In this document: in pieces, positions 25,932-34,354 of the stretch
Layout of the letters: each line of letters starts with the position of its first letter
How positions within the stretch are numbered: position 1 is the stretch's first letter
Made by a program: the position numbers and the translations under genes
Notes under the pieces: generated by a model
The model's database searches: none
What the model saw: the letters and a program-made list of their open reading frames with translations, nothing else
Told to the model about the DNA's origin: nothing
NCBI GenBank assembly: GCA_017935365.1
Contig: JAGBHT010000037.1
Span: forward strand, 21,055 to 85,054
Source of the DNA: Ruminiclostridium sp.
GTDB lineage: Bacteria; Bacillota; Clostridia; Oscillospirales; Ruminococcaceae
Length of the DNA: 64,000 nucleotides
Direction of reading: 5' to 3'

Positions 25932-27359
25932 TTACTGCTCCCCTGCAAGCTCCTTGTAAAGACCGATATACAGCTTAGCCGACTGCTTCCAGCTGAAGTC
26001 CGCCTTCATAGCTCTGGTGACCAGCTTGTTCCACTCTGTCTTATTCCAGTAGCAGTCCTTTGCTCTCTTGATAGCATAAAGCATATCGTGAGCATTGTAC
26101 GACTGGAATGTGTAACCTGTGCCGTTCTCATCACCGCAGTCAACGATGCTGTCTGCAAGACCGCCCGTTTTTCTTACTATCGGGATAGTACCGTAACGCA
26201 GGGAGATCATCTGTGCAAGTCCGCACGGTTCGCTCTTACTGGGCATAAGGAACATATTTGCACCTGCATAGATCTTCTTTGCAAGGTCTGGGATATATCC
26301 GCAAGTAAACGCTACCCTGTCGGGATATTTCCAGCGCATCTCGTGGAAGAACTGCTCATACTGAGCCTCGCCGGAGCCTAATATAACGACCTTGTAGCCA
26401 AGGTTTATAATATCGTCAAATACGCACTTTACAAGATCAAAGCCCTTGTGCTCAACAAGTCTTGATACCATACCGAGTACAGGCTCGTCACCCTGGGGAA
26501 GTCCGACTTCTTCAAGAAGCTTCTGTGCGCAGACTTTCTTTCCTGCTTTCTTTGAAACCGTGAAGTTTGCGGGGATCGCAGGATCTGTAGCAGGATTGTA
26601 CATATCGGTATCAATGCCGTTAAGGAATCCACAGGTCTTGTACTGCTTATCTGCAAGCGCTCTGTCAAGGCCGTGTGAGAACCACGGATCAAGAATTTCT
26701 CTCGCATATGTCGGAGAAACTGTTGTAACCTTGTCAGCAACCTCGATAGCCGCTTTCATAAGGTTGACATCCCTGTCATATTCCATAAGAGAAGCGAAAT
26801 GCTTCGGTATACCGAGGACATCTTCAAGTATTTCCATACCGTATCTGCCCTGGTACTGAATGTTGTGGATAGTAAATACGTTCTTGATACCCCAGAGCTT
26901 TTCATCGTTTCTGTAGAAAATGCTGTAATATACGGGGATAAGGGCGCACTGCCAGTCGTTTGAATTGATTATCTGCGGCTTGAAGTCGATAACCTTGAGC
27001 ATTTCAAGAACCGCGCGTGAGAAGAACGCATATCTTTCGGCATCGTCATAATAGCCGTAAAGTCCGAAATCACGCTTGAAGTAATATTCGTTATCAAGGA
27101 AATAATATGTAACGTTGTTTATCTTTGCTGTGAACAGTCCGCAGTACTGATTTCTCCAACCTACCGGTACAGAAAAATTAGTAACATAGGTCATCTGATC
27201 GCGCCACTGCTGTTTAATTGTGTTTACATACAGAGGTACTACCACGCAAGCCTCGTGACCTTCTTCAACGAGTGCCTTAGGAAGTGAGCCGGCAACATCT
27301 GCAAGTCCGCCGGAAGCCGCTACGGGCTGAGCCTCGCTTGCCGCATATAGGATCTTCAT
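25932..27359 (-). CDS. glgA: Glycogen synthase (ADP-glucose type)
   Basis: From ATG 27359 the protein has 475 residues and begins MKILYAASEAQPVAASGGLADV; the K-x-G-G-L-like nucleotide-sugar motif appears as ASGGLADVAGSLPKAL. It has the GT5 two-domain form with FTIHNIQYQG, DRDVNLMKAAIEVADKVTTVSPTYA, and the C-terminal EPCGLAQMISLRYGTIPIVRKTGGLADSI motif around the catalytic Glu. It elongates alpha-1,4-glucan from ADP-glucose. AAGGCGG lies upstream of ATG 27359; an in-frame codon at 27380 is less likely. No other glg gene is near, so it is separate from the rest of the pathway. Confidence 0.95.
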   Translation of the reverse strand: MKILYAASEAQPVAASGGLADVAGSLPKALVEEGHEACVVVPLYVNTIKQQWRDQMTYVTNFSVPVGWRNQYCGLFTAKINNVTYYFLDNEYYFKRDFGLYGYYDDAERYAFFSRAVLEMLKVIDFKPQIINSNDWQCALIPVYYSIFYRNDEKLWGIKNVFTIHNIQYQGRYGMEILEDVLGIPKHFASLMEYDRDVNLMKAAIEVADKVTTVSPTYAREILDPWFSHGLDRALADKQYKTCGFLNGIDTDMYNPATDPAIPANFTVSKKAGKKVCAQKLLEEVGLPQGDEPVLGMVSRLVEHKGFDLVKCVFDDIINLGYKVVILGSGEAQYEQFFHEMRWKYPDRVAFTCGYIPDLAKKIYAGANMFLMPSKSEPCGLAQMISLRYGTIPIVRKTGGLADSIVDCGDENGTGYTFQSYNAHDMLYAIKRAKDCYWNKTEWNKLVTRAMKADFSWKQSAKLYIGLYKELAGEQ

Positions 27360-27575
27360 GTTTTTCCGCCTTTCAGCCACGCTTTTAAGAATTATATAAT
27401 CATCCTAAGCGTGGCTCTTTTATAGTTTCTTATTCCCATTTAAAATATAGCATATTTCCGAGCCAAAATCAAGCAAAATTTGAAGTGCTTATTGTCGAAT
27501 AAAGAAAAATCGGAAATAATAACTAAATATTTCAATTTCTATTGTTCAAATTAACAAAATCAGTCACTTACGGTA

Positions 27576-27604
27576 TTGCATTTTTATCTAAAACAGAGTA
27601 TAAT
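27576..27604 (+). promoter_or_regulatory. Promoter of the PocR/MCP-like gene
   Basis: TTGCAT (27576-27581), 17-base spacer, TATAAT (27599-27604). The 5' leader of about 70 bases has no clear structure. Confidence 0.8.
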
Positions 27605-27680
27605 TCTATGTAAAGGCAGTCTTTAATTTCAAGGGCTGTCTGTCTTGTATCAACATAGAAAAAGGGAAGGTGTCATTACC

Positions 27681-28703
27681 ATGGCAAACAAAGAAATTAC
27701 ATTACTTGATGTTATAGACAGAGCGCAGTTACAGTCCTTACAGGACGCATTTGCTAAGGCAACAGGTATGGCGGCTCTCGCAACCGACAAGAACGGTCCC
27801 GTGACCCAGCTTTCATGTCCCACAGACTTCTGTATGAATTACACCAGAAAATCCAGCGTAGGCTGTGAGCGTTGCAACCTCTGCAACCTGAAAGGCGGCG
27901 AGCAGGCAAGCAAAACAGGAAGACCCGCTGTTTACTACTGTCACGGCGGACTTGTAGACTTTGCATCTCCCATTATCGTAAACGGCGAGCAGATAGGCTC
28001 TCTTATAGGCGGTCAGGTACTGACAGAAGAGCCCGACCTTGACAAGTTCCGTGCCATAGCAAAGGAAATTGATGTAGACCCAGATGAATATGTCGAGGCT
28101 GTAAAGAAAGTTCCGATAGTTTCCGAAGAGAAAGTAAACAATGCCGCAGAGCTTCTTTTCAAGATGGCTCAGGCTCTTTCACAGGTAGGATACGAAAAGT
28201 ACCGCATCACAGAAGAACACAAGGACACGTCCGCAATGTTCGATGAAGTTCACGAAGATTACAAGGATATCAACGCAAAGGTAGAAGAAGTCAACACAAC
28301 AATAGCGGCATTGTCAACCGAGTTTGATCTGTTGCGTGAAAAAGCGGCTGAATCAGCAAAGGCTGTTGCACAGACCGACTCGATACTGAAATACATACAG
28401 AACGTTGCAACCCAGATGACGTTGCTCGGATTCAACGCTTCTATCGAAGCAAAGCACGTTGGTGAGGCAGGCGCAGGATTCAATGTTATTGCGCAGGAAG
28501 TACGTCAGCTTGCAGAACAGACATCCAACCAGACCCGCAGTATCGAAGATGTCCTCGGCAGTGTTCGTTCTTCTATTTCCGCAATCGACAAGGAAATAGC
28601 GACCGCAGTAAGCAAGATCGAAGCCAATGTTGCTACAGTAAAGGAACTCAGCGACAAGATCGCCGCAACCTCCGCAAAGATAGATAATATCAGCAAGGCG
28701 TAA
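27681..28703 (+). CDS. PocR-domain methyl-accepting chemotaxis-like signalling protein
   Basis: The 340-residue protein has no signal or membrane segment. Residues about 1-170 form a PocR-type ligand-binding domain with a Cys-rich core (CPTDFCMNYTRKSSVGCERC, then CNLC, and YYCHGG). Residues about 175-340 are coiled coil with a short MCP signalling hairpin: ATQMTLLGFNASIEAKHVGEAGAGF and VIAQEVRQLAEQTSNQTRSIEDVL. That is a soluble receptor of the chemotaxis kind, perhaps sensing a small hydrocarbon or metal/redox state via the Cys cluster. The hairpin is shorter than in full MCPs. ATG 27681 chosen since AAGGGAAGG lies upstream and MANKEITLL begins the domain. No che genes near. Confidence 0.85.
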   Translation: MANKEITLLDVIDRAQLQSLQDAFAKATGMAALATDKNGPVTQLSCPTDFCMNYTRKSSVGCERCNLCNLKGGEQASKTGRPAVYYCHGGLVDFASPIIVNGEQIGSLIGGQVLTEEPDLDKFRAIAKEIDVDPDEYVEAVKKVPIVSEEKVNNAAELLFKMAQALSQVGYEKYRITEEHKDTSAMFDEVHEDYKDINAKVEEVNTTIAALSTEFDLLREKAAESAKAVAQTDSILKYIQNVATQMTLLGFNASIEAKHVGEAGAGFNVIAQEVRQLAEQTSNQTRSIEDVLGSVRSSISAIDKEIATAVSKIEANVATVKELSDKIAATSAKIDNISKA

Positions 28704-28725
28704 CCGGACTGAAACAAATATATAT

Positions 28726-28761
28726 AATCCCACCGCATTTTATTTTGCGGCGGGATTTTTA
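28726..28761 (+). terminator. Terminator of the PocR/MCP-like gene
   Basis: AATCCC-A-CCGCA pairs with TGCGG-C-GGGATT around an 8-base loop, followed by TTTTTAT. Confidence 0.92.
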
Positions 28762-28786
28762 TATACGTTGACCGGTGATAAAAGCA

Positions 28787-29010
28787 ACGGCTCTGCCAAA
28801 GCAGAGCCGTCCAGACTGTCGAAAAACCTATATATCTTTCAAAAATGGGGTTGAGGGGCATAGCCCCCAACAGGGACTAGGGGCGGTAGCCCCAGTAATA
28901 TAGCCCCTTCCCGAGGGGAAGGGGTTTGGGAATAGGGATAGTAAGTTAGAAGCTGATTTCAAAAGCAGACTTTTTCTACAAACTGAACGGCTCTGCCAAA
29001 GCAGAGCCGT
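28787..29010. repeat. Interspersed repeat element flanked by duplicated palindrome (copy A)
   Basis: ACGGCTCTGCCAAAGCAGAGCCGT, a hairpin with 9-bp stem, occurs at 28787-28810 and again, identical, at 28987-29010, exactly 200 bases apart. The 176 bases between share ordered blocks with 54070-54402: GGGGTTGAGGGGC-TAGCCC, GGGGCG-TAGCCCC, a CCCCTTCCCGAGGGGAAGGGG palindrome, ATAGGGAT and ACTTTTTCTACAAACT. No ORF. Looks like a non-autonomous palindromic element. Confidence 0.7.
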
Positions 29011-29031
29011 CATTATTATTCAGATCAAGAA

Positions 29032-30528
29032 TTATTCAACAGTCTTGTTGAGTTCTGCAAGACGAGCGTCTATCTGACCCTGATACTGTTCACGGAAAGA
29101 TGTATAAGATTCACCTGTCATGTAGGGACCCTTTGTGAGCTGTTCTACAGGGTTATCCTGAGTGCTTGTATCGGCAATATCAGCACCGATACCGTTCTTG
29201 AAGTCGAATACGCCTGTGAATGTGCCGGGAGCCTTGAGAGTATCCAGTCTGTCAAGCAGTGTATCTGTCCAGTCATACTCTTCCTTGGACTGCTCTCTGC
29301 CCGCCTTCTGTATCTCGGGATCGTTTGAAGCTACTAAGTTAGCATAGATCCATGCCTTGTAACCGTCTATGTTCTTAGAACCTGCAACGAGCATTATAGA
29401 ATCCTGCTTCATGCTCTGATAGTACTTGTCTGCACCATCCATCTGGGGGAAAGGAACGAAGTTGATCTCGTCGTCATCCCACTTCTGTTTCTTCTTGTAC
29501 AGTCTCCATGTTTCTTCATATCTCCATGTACCGTCATCGAAGAACAGTGTGTTACCGTTTACCCATTCAGGGTAGCTGGGTGACCAGTTGTTATCGATAT
29601 CTCTGGGGTAACGGAGCTGTTCCTGTGTATTGTCGAATGAACGGAGCATATCGAGGCACTTTTCAATGTTAGCGTCATTGAGGTGGCTTACGAGCTTACC
29701 GCCTTCAAGTGCGATAAGAGGTGTACCTGTTGTGCAGACAAAGCTGTTCTCGGGGTTGTAACCGTCAAGTACATACTTGCCGTTATCAGGATCTGAGAAC
29801 TTTCTTGCCATTGTCAGGAATGTTTCCCATGTCCATTCGCCCTTTTCGTAAAGCTCCCAGGGATCGTCAAGACCTGCTTCTTCAACAGTTGACTTTCTGT
29901 ACCAGAGTAAGCTTGTAGGTGTAAGACTCATGATCGGGCAGTAGTTCTTGCCGCCCCAGTTGAACTTGTCGATAGATTCCTTATAATCAGCCCAGTCATC
30001 GGTTGTAAAATCTATAATACCGTCAAGGGGCTGGAAAAGGTTCTGATAAATGCTGTAGGGATAGTTGCAGATCTCAAAGGGGAAGCAGTCGGGTGAATCA
30101 TCTGACTGAACGAGCTTTGAAAGGCTGGTATATCTGTCTGCATAGCTTGAAACCTTGACGTTTACGAATACGTTCTCATCAGCTACGCTCTCATATCCCT
30201 TAGGCTTGTTTTCGGGTGTGCCGTAGAGTTTCTTGAATACCTCTACTGCGGGAGAAGCCTCCTGAATGTCCCACCAAGCCATCCACTTGATCTTTGTGTC
30301 AACCTTGATGTCCTTATAGTTTTCGCCGGCAGAAACATTGTTTACTGCACTCTGAACGCCTTCGTTCTCAGACATCTGCTTCTGTGTTTCACCTGTTGTA
30401 GAAGCCGCTGAGCTGTTGTCTGCTGCTGTTGTACCGCTTGTTGTCGAACTGCCTGAGCAACCTGAAAAAGCTGTTACAGCAGATACAAGTGCTAATGCGC
30501 CTGCAATAGCCTTAGTATATTTTCTCAT
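29032..30528 (-). CDS. Extracellular solute-binding lipoprotein, saccharide type (paralog 2)
   Basis: The 498-residue protein closely resembles the one at 22650-24161 along its whole length. Signal ends VTAFSGC (Cys about 23), then a Ser/Thr linker. The core reads IKWMAWWDIQEASPAVEVFKKL (versus FMAWYDIQEAAPSVELFKSM), and the NFVPFPQMDG and WIYANLVASND segments line up. The Trp-rich lobe faces typical of sugar receptors are retained. No permease adjoins. A promoter with 18-base spacer and an 18-bp palindrome in the leader lie upstream, so regulation differs from paralog 1. Intergenic repeat copy A lies 21 bases past its stop. Confidence 0.85.
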   Translation of the reverse strand: MRKYTKAIAGALALVSAVTAFSGCSGSSTTSGTTAADNSSAASTTGETQKQMSENEGVQSAVNNVSAGENYKDIKVDTKIKWMAWWDIQEASPAVEVFKKLYGTPENKPKGYESVADENVFVNVKVSSYADRYTSLSKLVQSDDSPDCFPFEICNYPYSIYQNLFQPLDGIIDFTTDDWADYKESIDKFNWGGKNYCPIMSLTPTSLLWYRKSTVEEAGLDDPWELYEKGEWTWETFLTMARKFSDPDNGKYVLDGYNPENSFVCTTGTPLIALEGGKLVSHLNDANIEKCLDMLRSFDNTQEQLRYPRDIDNNWSPSYPEWVNGNTLFFDDGTWRYEETWRLYKKKQKWDDDEINFVPFPQMDGADKYYQSMKQDSIMLVAGSKNIDGYKAWIYANLVASNDPEIQKAGREQSKEEYDWTDTLLDRLDTLKAPGTFTGVFDFKNGIGADIADTSTQDNPVEQLTKGPYMTGESYTSFREQYQGQIDARLAELNKTVE

Positions 30529-30549
30529 CTTTAATCCTCCTGTAGATTT

Positions 30550-30619
30550 TCTGTACCTGGGTACAGATTTGTGTATTATTACATTTACTATTATAACAAA
30601 ATTACTGCCGCACCGTCAA
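30550..30619 (-). promoter_or_regulatory. Promoter and palindromic operator of paralog 2
   Basis: Minus-strand TTGACG (30614-30619), 18-base spacer, TATAAT (30590-30595). Downstream TCTGTACC-TG-GGTACAGA (30550-30567) is a perfect 8-bp-arm palindrome at about +16 to +33, a likely repressor site. Paralog 1 has no such palindrome. Confidence 0.7.
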
Positions 30620-30703
30620 TAAACAATTTGCAGTAATTTAGCTAAACGGTTTTGTGAAAATAGCACAATCGAAGCATAGTAATTTAGGTTAATTAGCTAA
30701 ATT

Positions 30704-30984
30704 TCAGCTTATTTTGCTATTCAGATCATCCAGATACGCCTCAAGGGCAGGCACATACTCCCATTTTTCTTCGTCCTCCAGATTCTTTTTGTAATCCTGA
30801 CCGTCCATATAGCACCAACCCTCCATCGCGTGCATGTAGCTTTCGCCACAGTACAAAGGATTCGGATCGATGCATATCTGCTTGAATTCTATAACCGGCA
30901 CAAATGTTGCGGGATCGTTCATCCTGTCCATTCTGTCAAGCAACCTGTCGGTCCGGTCGTATTCGGATTTTGCATTCTGACGTG
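30704..30984 (-). pseudogene. Remnant of a fifth solute-binding protein (C-terminal ~92 residues)
   Basis: An open frame upstream of the TTG at 30943 reads ARQNAKSEYDRTDRLLDRMD, aligning with KKTEYDWNDRLLDRMD of the 31006-32523 protein. The rest, through the C-terminus (PALEAYLDDLNSKIS), corresponds to the last part of the family. Everything before is missing and the stop of the next gene (31006) lies about 20 bases upstream, so no start or ribosome site is present. A deletion between tandem paralogs removed the 5' end. Any similarity to the other copies is limited to the C-terminal motifs. Confidence 0.75.
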
Positions 30985-31005
30985 CAACGCAGTGTGAAAT
31001 GGTTT

Positions 31006-32523
31006 TTATTGTTCAGTTCCGATATTTTCTGCCGATTTATTGATTCTGTCTGTCGCTTTGTCAAGCTCTTCAATAATATCTGGGCTTTCTTCGGTAATAA
31101 ACGTTCTGTAGTCCTTGCCGTGCACATACGAGCTTTCTGAAAGTATGTCAACAATGACATCGGTCGATGCGGTAGGCGGTACTTCACGGAAATAATCGCG
31201 GCAGTCAACTACCCACTCAAAAGCATCGGGGCTGTTTATCTTATCCATTCTGTCAAGAAGCCTGTCATTCCAATCATATTCGGTTTTCTTTTCCTCTCTG
31301 AGCCGTGTCTGTGCGGAGCTGTCGTTATATAAGTATGCCGCCGAATATACAAGCGCCTTATAGCCTTCGGGGTTCTTTAAACCTATCGGGAGCATATAGG
31401 TATTTTCAGCGCAGTTATACCCCTGATAATATGACTGCTCATCGTCACAGCGAGGGAAAGGAACGAAATTGATTTCATCGTCGCTCCATTTATTCTTTTT
31501 CTTATAAAGCCGCCAGGTTTCATCATATCTCCATAAACCGTCTTGATAAAACAGTGTGTTGCCGTTTGCCCATTCGGAATCGCTTGGCGACCAACCGTTC
31601 TCCTCTTCACAGGGATATCGCAGTTTTTTCTGCGATGTGGCAAACTGACGCAAATAATCCATTGCAGAGATTATCTTCTCATCATCGGCATTACTTGTAA
31701 GCAGATCGTCTTCTATACCGATAAGTCCTTTTCCGACAGTAGAAAGGATTTCACGTTCAACAAAATATCCGTCAACGCCGTATTTCTTCTTTTCGCTGCT
31801 GCTGAAGCTTTCGCACATACTGAGGAATTTACTCCACGTCCATTCATTCTTTTCGTACAGCTCCCACGGGTCTTCAAGTCCCGATTCTTTTACAACACTG
31901 CTCCTGTACCACAGAAGCGAACGCGGGGTACTGCTGAATATCGGCACATAATCGTTTCCGACATATTTTAACGATTGTTGTATCTTGCTGTAAGGTGCAA
32001 ACTCATCCGTTTCAAAGTCTATGATATCGCCTATCGGCTGAAAAAGCTTATCTGCTCCGACAGAGCAAGGCATTCTTGATATCTCGGCAGGGAAAGCATC
32101 GGGAGAATCCCCGGATCCGATCAGCTTTGCCAGTGTATAATATCTGTCAACGTAACTGCTCAGGTAAACATCTATAAAAGGTTCGGTATCATTACCCGAA
32201 TGGTCTGTTTCGTAGCCCTCGGGATTTTTTTGCGGCACTCCGAAAAGTTTCTTATACGTATCGGCAATGTTGCTGTTATTAAGGTCATACCAGCCGAGAA
32301 ATTTCACCTTTGTGTCGACCTTGATGTCCCCGACAACATCCTTTACCGACTTGCTTTCAGGAACAGCGTCAGTATTGCTTCCGTTGCTTTCATTATTGTC
32401 CGAACTGTTTGCGGCGCTGTCCTTTATTTCCGTACTGCCGCCGGGCGATACATTATTTGCACAGGCGGTTGTCAGCATTACCGCCGACAGGATAATTGCG
32501 GATAATTTCTTTGTGTGTTTCAT
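31006..32523 (-). CDS. Extracellular solute-binding lipoprotein, saccharide type (paralog 3)
   Basis: The 505-residue protein has signal MKHTKKLSAIILSAVMLTTAC (Cys 21) and a Ser/Asn-rich linker. The fold motifs are conserved in order: VDTKVKFLGWYDLNNS, RSLLWYRSSVVKESGLEDPWELYE, NGNTLFYQDGLWRYDETWRLY and NFVPFPRCDDEQ. It is more divergent from paralogs 1 and 2 and pairs with paralog 4. It keeps Trp/Tyr residues of a sugar site, but the ligand may differ. It follows paralog 4 by 55 bases on the same strand; the remnant 30704-30984 follows it. Possibly a bicistronic unit 4-3. Confidence 0.83.
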   Translation of the reverse strand: MKHTKKLSAIILSAVMLTTACANNVSPGGSTEIKDSAANSSDNNESNGSNTDAVPESKSVKDVVGDIKVDTKVKFLGWYDLNNSNIADTYKKLFGVPQKNPEGYETDHSGNDTEPFIDVYLSSYVDRYYTLAKLIGSGDSPDAFPAEISRMPCSVGADKLFQPIGDIIDFETDEFAPYSKIQQSLKYVGNDYVPIFSSTPRSLLWYRSSVVKESGLEDPWELYEKNEWTWSKFLSMCESFSSSEKKKYGVDGYFVEREILSTVGKGLIGIEDDLLTSNADDEKIISAMDYLRQFATSQKKLRYPCEEENGWSPSDSEWANGNTLFYQDGLWRYDETWRLYKKKNKWSDDEINFVPFPRCDDEQSYYQGYNCAENTYMLPIGLKNPEGYKALVYSAAYLYNDSSAQTRLREEKKTEYDWNDRLLDRMDKINSPDAFEWVVDCRDYFREVPPTASTDVIVDILSESSYVHGKDYRTFITEESPDIIEELDKATDRINKSAENIGTEQ

Positions 32524-32578
32524 AAATAGCTCCTTTGATGTAGTGTTGATGTTAACTATAGAAAAAATATTATTAATT

Positions 32579-34123
32579 TCAATTTGTGCTTTTTTCAGGC
32601 GGCGTATTCAGCATTTCTGCCTCCCGGGAATTTACAGATCCGTATTCCTCAAGGACCTCATCGTATTTAACTCCGGTCAGAAAAGTATTTTTGATCAACG
32701 CACCGGGTACATCTTCTCCGCACCCGCTGCCTATTATAAATAAGGCAATACTGCTGTAGTCGCATACCCAATTGAAAGCGTCAGGCTGACTTATCTTTTC
32801 TGCTCTGTCAAGCAGTCTGTCATTCCATCCGTACTCTGTCTTGTCATATTGTCTTGACGCTTTCTGCATTTGGGTATCGTTGCGTGCATATATGTCCGTA
32901 TATATAAGCGACTGGTACCCGGCTTTATTTTTTGAGCCTTTTGGAAGCAGGAATGATGTTGTATTCATATTCTGGCTGTATGTTTTTTCTGCGTCGTATC
33001 TTGGGAACGGAACAAAGCTTATCTCATCTTCATCCCGGTTTTCCTTTTCCTTGTATTCTATCCGCTTTTCTTCGTATCTCCATATACCGTCTTCAAAGAA
33101 TAACGTGTTGCCGTCCGCCCACTCGCGATAGTTCGGAGCCCAGTTGTTCAACAGATCTCTCGGATAACGCAGACTTTTCTGCGTCGTGTCAAACTGTCTC
33201 AGAAACTCCATCGCCGCTTTCATCTTATCCGTGCCTGAATTGTCAATATACAATCCGTTGTCATTACCAAAAAGATGTATTCCGGTCGTCGCAAGCAGAT
33301 TAGTCGGCACATTGTAACCGTCGATGCCGAATTTTATATTTTCACCGTACTTAACTATATCCTCTGTCAATTGCTTGCCGTCAGAGAACTTTTCACACAT
33401 TTCAAGGAATTTGTTCCACGTCCATTCGTCTTTTTCGTAAAGCTCCCACGGATCTTCAAGCCCTGCGTTTTTAATAACACTGCTCCTGTACCATAAAACC
33501 GACGAGGGAGAAACATTATATATGGGGCAGTAATTTTTATCAAACATTCTTATATCGTTCTGAATTTTGCTGTATGGCGCAAGCTCAGATAATCCGAAAT
33601 CAATAACACCGTCCACAGCGTCAAAATATTTGTCGCTCTTGTCATTGGAGTTGAAATACATCATTGCGTACAGCTGAGCGGGGAATGCGTCCGGTGAATC
33701 ATCAGCCTGTATAAGCTTAGCAAGGTCAGAATATCTGTCTGCATAAGAAGTGACGCGGATCTCGGCAAACGGCTTTTCATCGGGCGAACTGTCCGTATCA
33801 TTGCCGCTATCCCATGAATTGCTTTCCTCATACCCCTCCGGAATATTTCCGGGCACACCGAAAAGCTCCTTATAATTTTTTGCTATACCGTTATCGTTCA
33901 GGCTGTACCACGACAGTATTTTCACCTTGGTATCGACACTGATATCCTTTACGGCGTTTACGACCGAATTTGTATTCGTTTCTGAGTTGCCGCTGTTTTC
34001 TGTAGCGACAGATGAATTTTCTTTTATTTCCGTACTTTCTCCGGGTGCAATGTTGTCCGCACAACCCGTTGCAAGCATAATTGCAGATAAAATAATTGCG
34101 TATAGTTTCCTTGAATTTCTCAT
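32579..34123 (-). CDS. Extracellular solute-binding lipoprotein, saccharide type (paralog 4)
   Basis: The 514-residue protein has signal ending IMLATGC (Cys about 21) and an Asn/Ser/Glu linker to about 60. The core repeats the family motifs: VDTKVKILSWYSLNDNG, SSVLWYRSSVIKNAGLEDPWELYE, NTLFFEDGIWRYEE and SFVPFPRYD. Two insertions (about 95-110 and 300-310) make it the longest copy. It lies immediately upstream of paralog 3. Like the others it lacks local permease genes, so partner transport genes must be elsewhere, or these are binding/sensing proteins. SD AAAGGAGC upstream of ATG 34123. Confidence 0.83.
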   Translation of the reverse strand: MRNSRKLYAIILSAIMLATGCADNIAPGESTEIKENSSVATENSGNSETNTNSVVNAVKDISVDTKVKILSWYSLNDNGIAKNYKELFGVPGNIPEGYEESNSWDSGNDTDSSPDEKPFAEIRVTSYADRYSDLAKLIQADDSPDAFPAQLYAMMYFNSNDKSDKYFDAVDGVIDFGLSELAPYSKIQNDIRMFDKNYCPIYNVSPSSVLWYRSSVIKNAGLEDPWELYEKDEWTWNKFLEMCEKFSDGKQLTEDIVKYGENIKFGIDGYNVPTNLLATTGIHLFGNDNGLYIDNSGTDKMKAAMEFLRQFDTTQKSLRYPRDLLNNWAPNYREWADGNTLFFEDGIWRYEEKRIEYKEKENRDEDEISFVPFPRYDAEKTYSQNMNTTSFLLPKGSKNKAGYQSLIYTDIYARNDTQMQKASRQYDKTEYGWNDRLLDRAEKISQPDAFNWVCDYSSIALFIIGSGCGEDVPGALIKNTFLTGVKYDEVLEEYGSVNSREAEMLNTPPEKSTN

Positions 34124-34287
34124 AAATAGCTCCTTTGGCGTAAAGCGGAATGTTTTTGATCAAATAATAAAATTTTGCATATAGATATTCAATTGTCCTC
34201 TGATATAATTCTATCACATATTTGCAATAACGCTCAATAGAAATATTGCACTAATTTAACCGTCATATTTTGGTTATAACACACAGA

Positions 34288-34320
34288 ACGCCCTGCACCG
34301 CATAATGCAGTACAGGGCGT
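34288..34320 (-). terminator. Hairpin downstream of the ABC permease operon
   Basis: ACGCCCTG (34288-34295) pairs with CAGGGCGT (34313-34320), with a further internal GCA/TGC pair. The T-tract is poor. The 34124-34287 spacer upstream of paralog 4 holds no gene. Confidence 0.55.
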
Positions 34321-34354
34321 CAGTATATATTATGAGGAGAATTTTATATACAGC

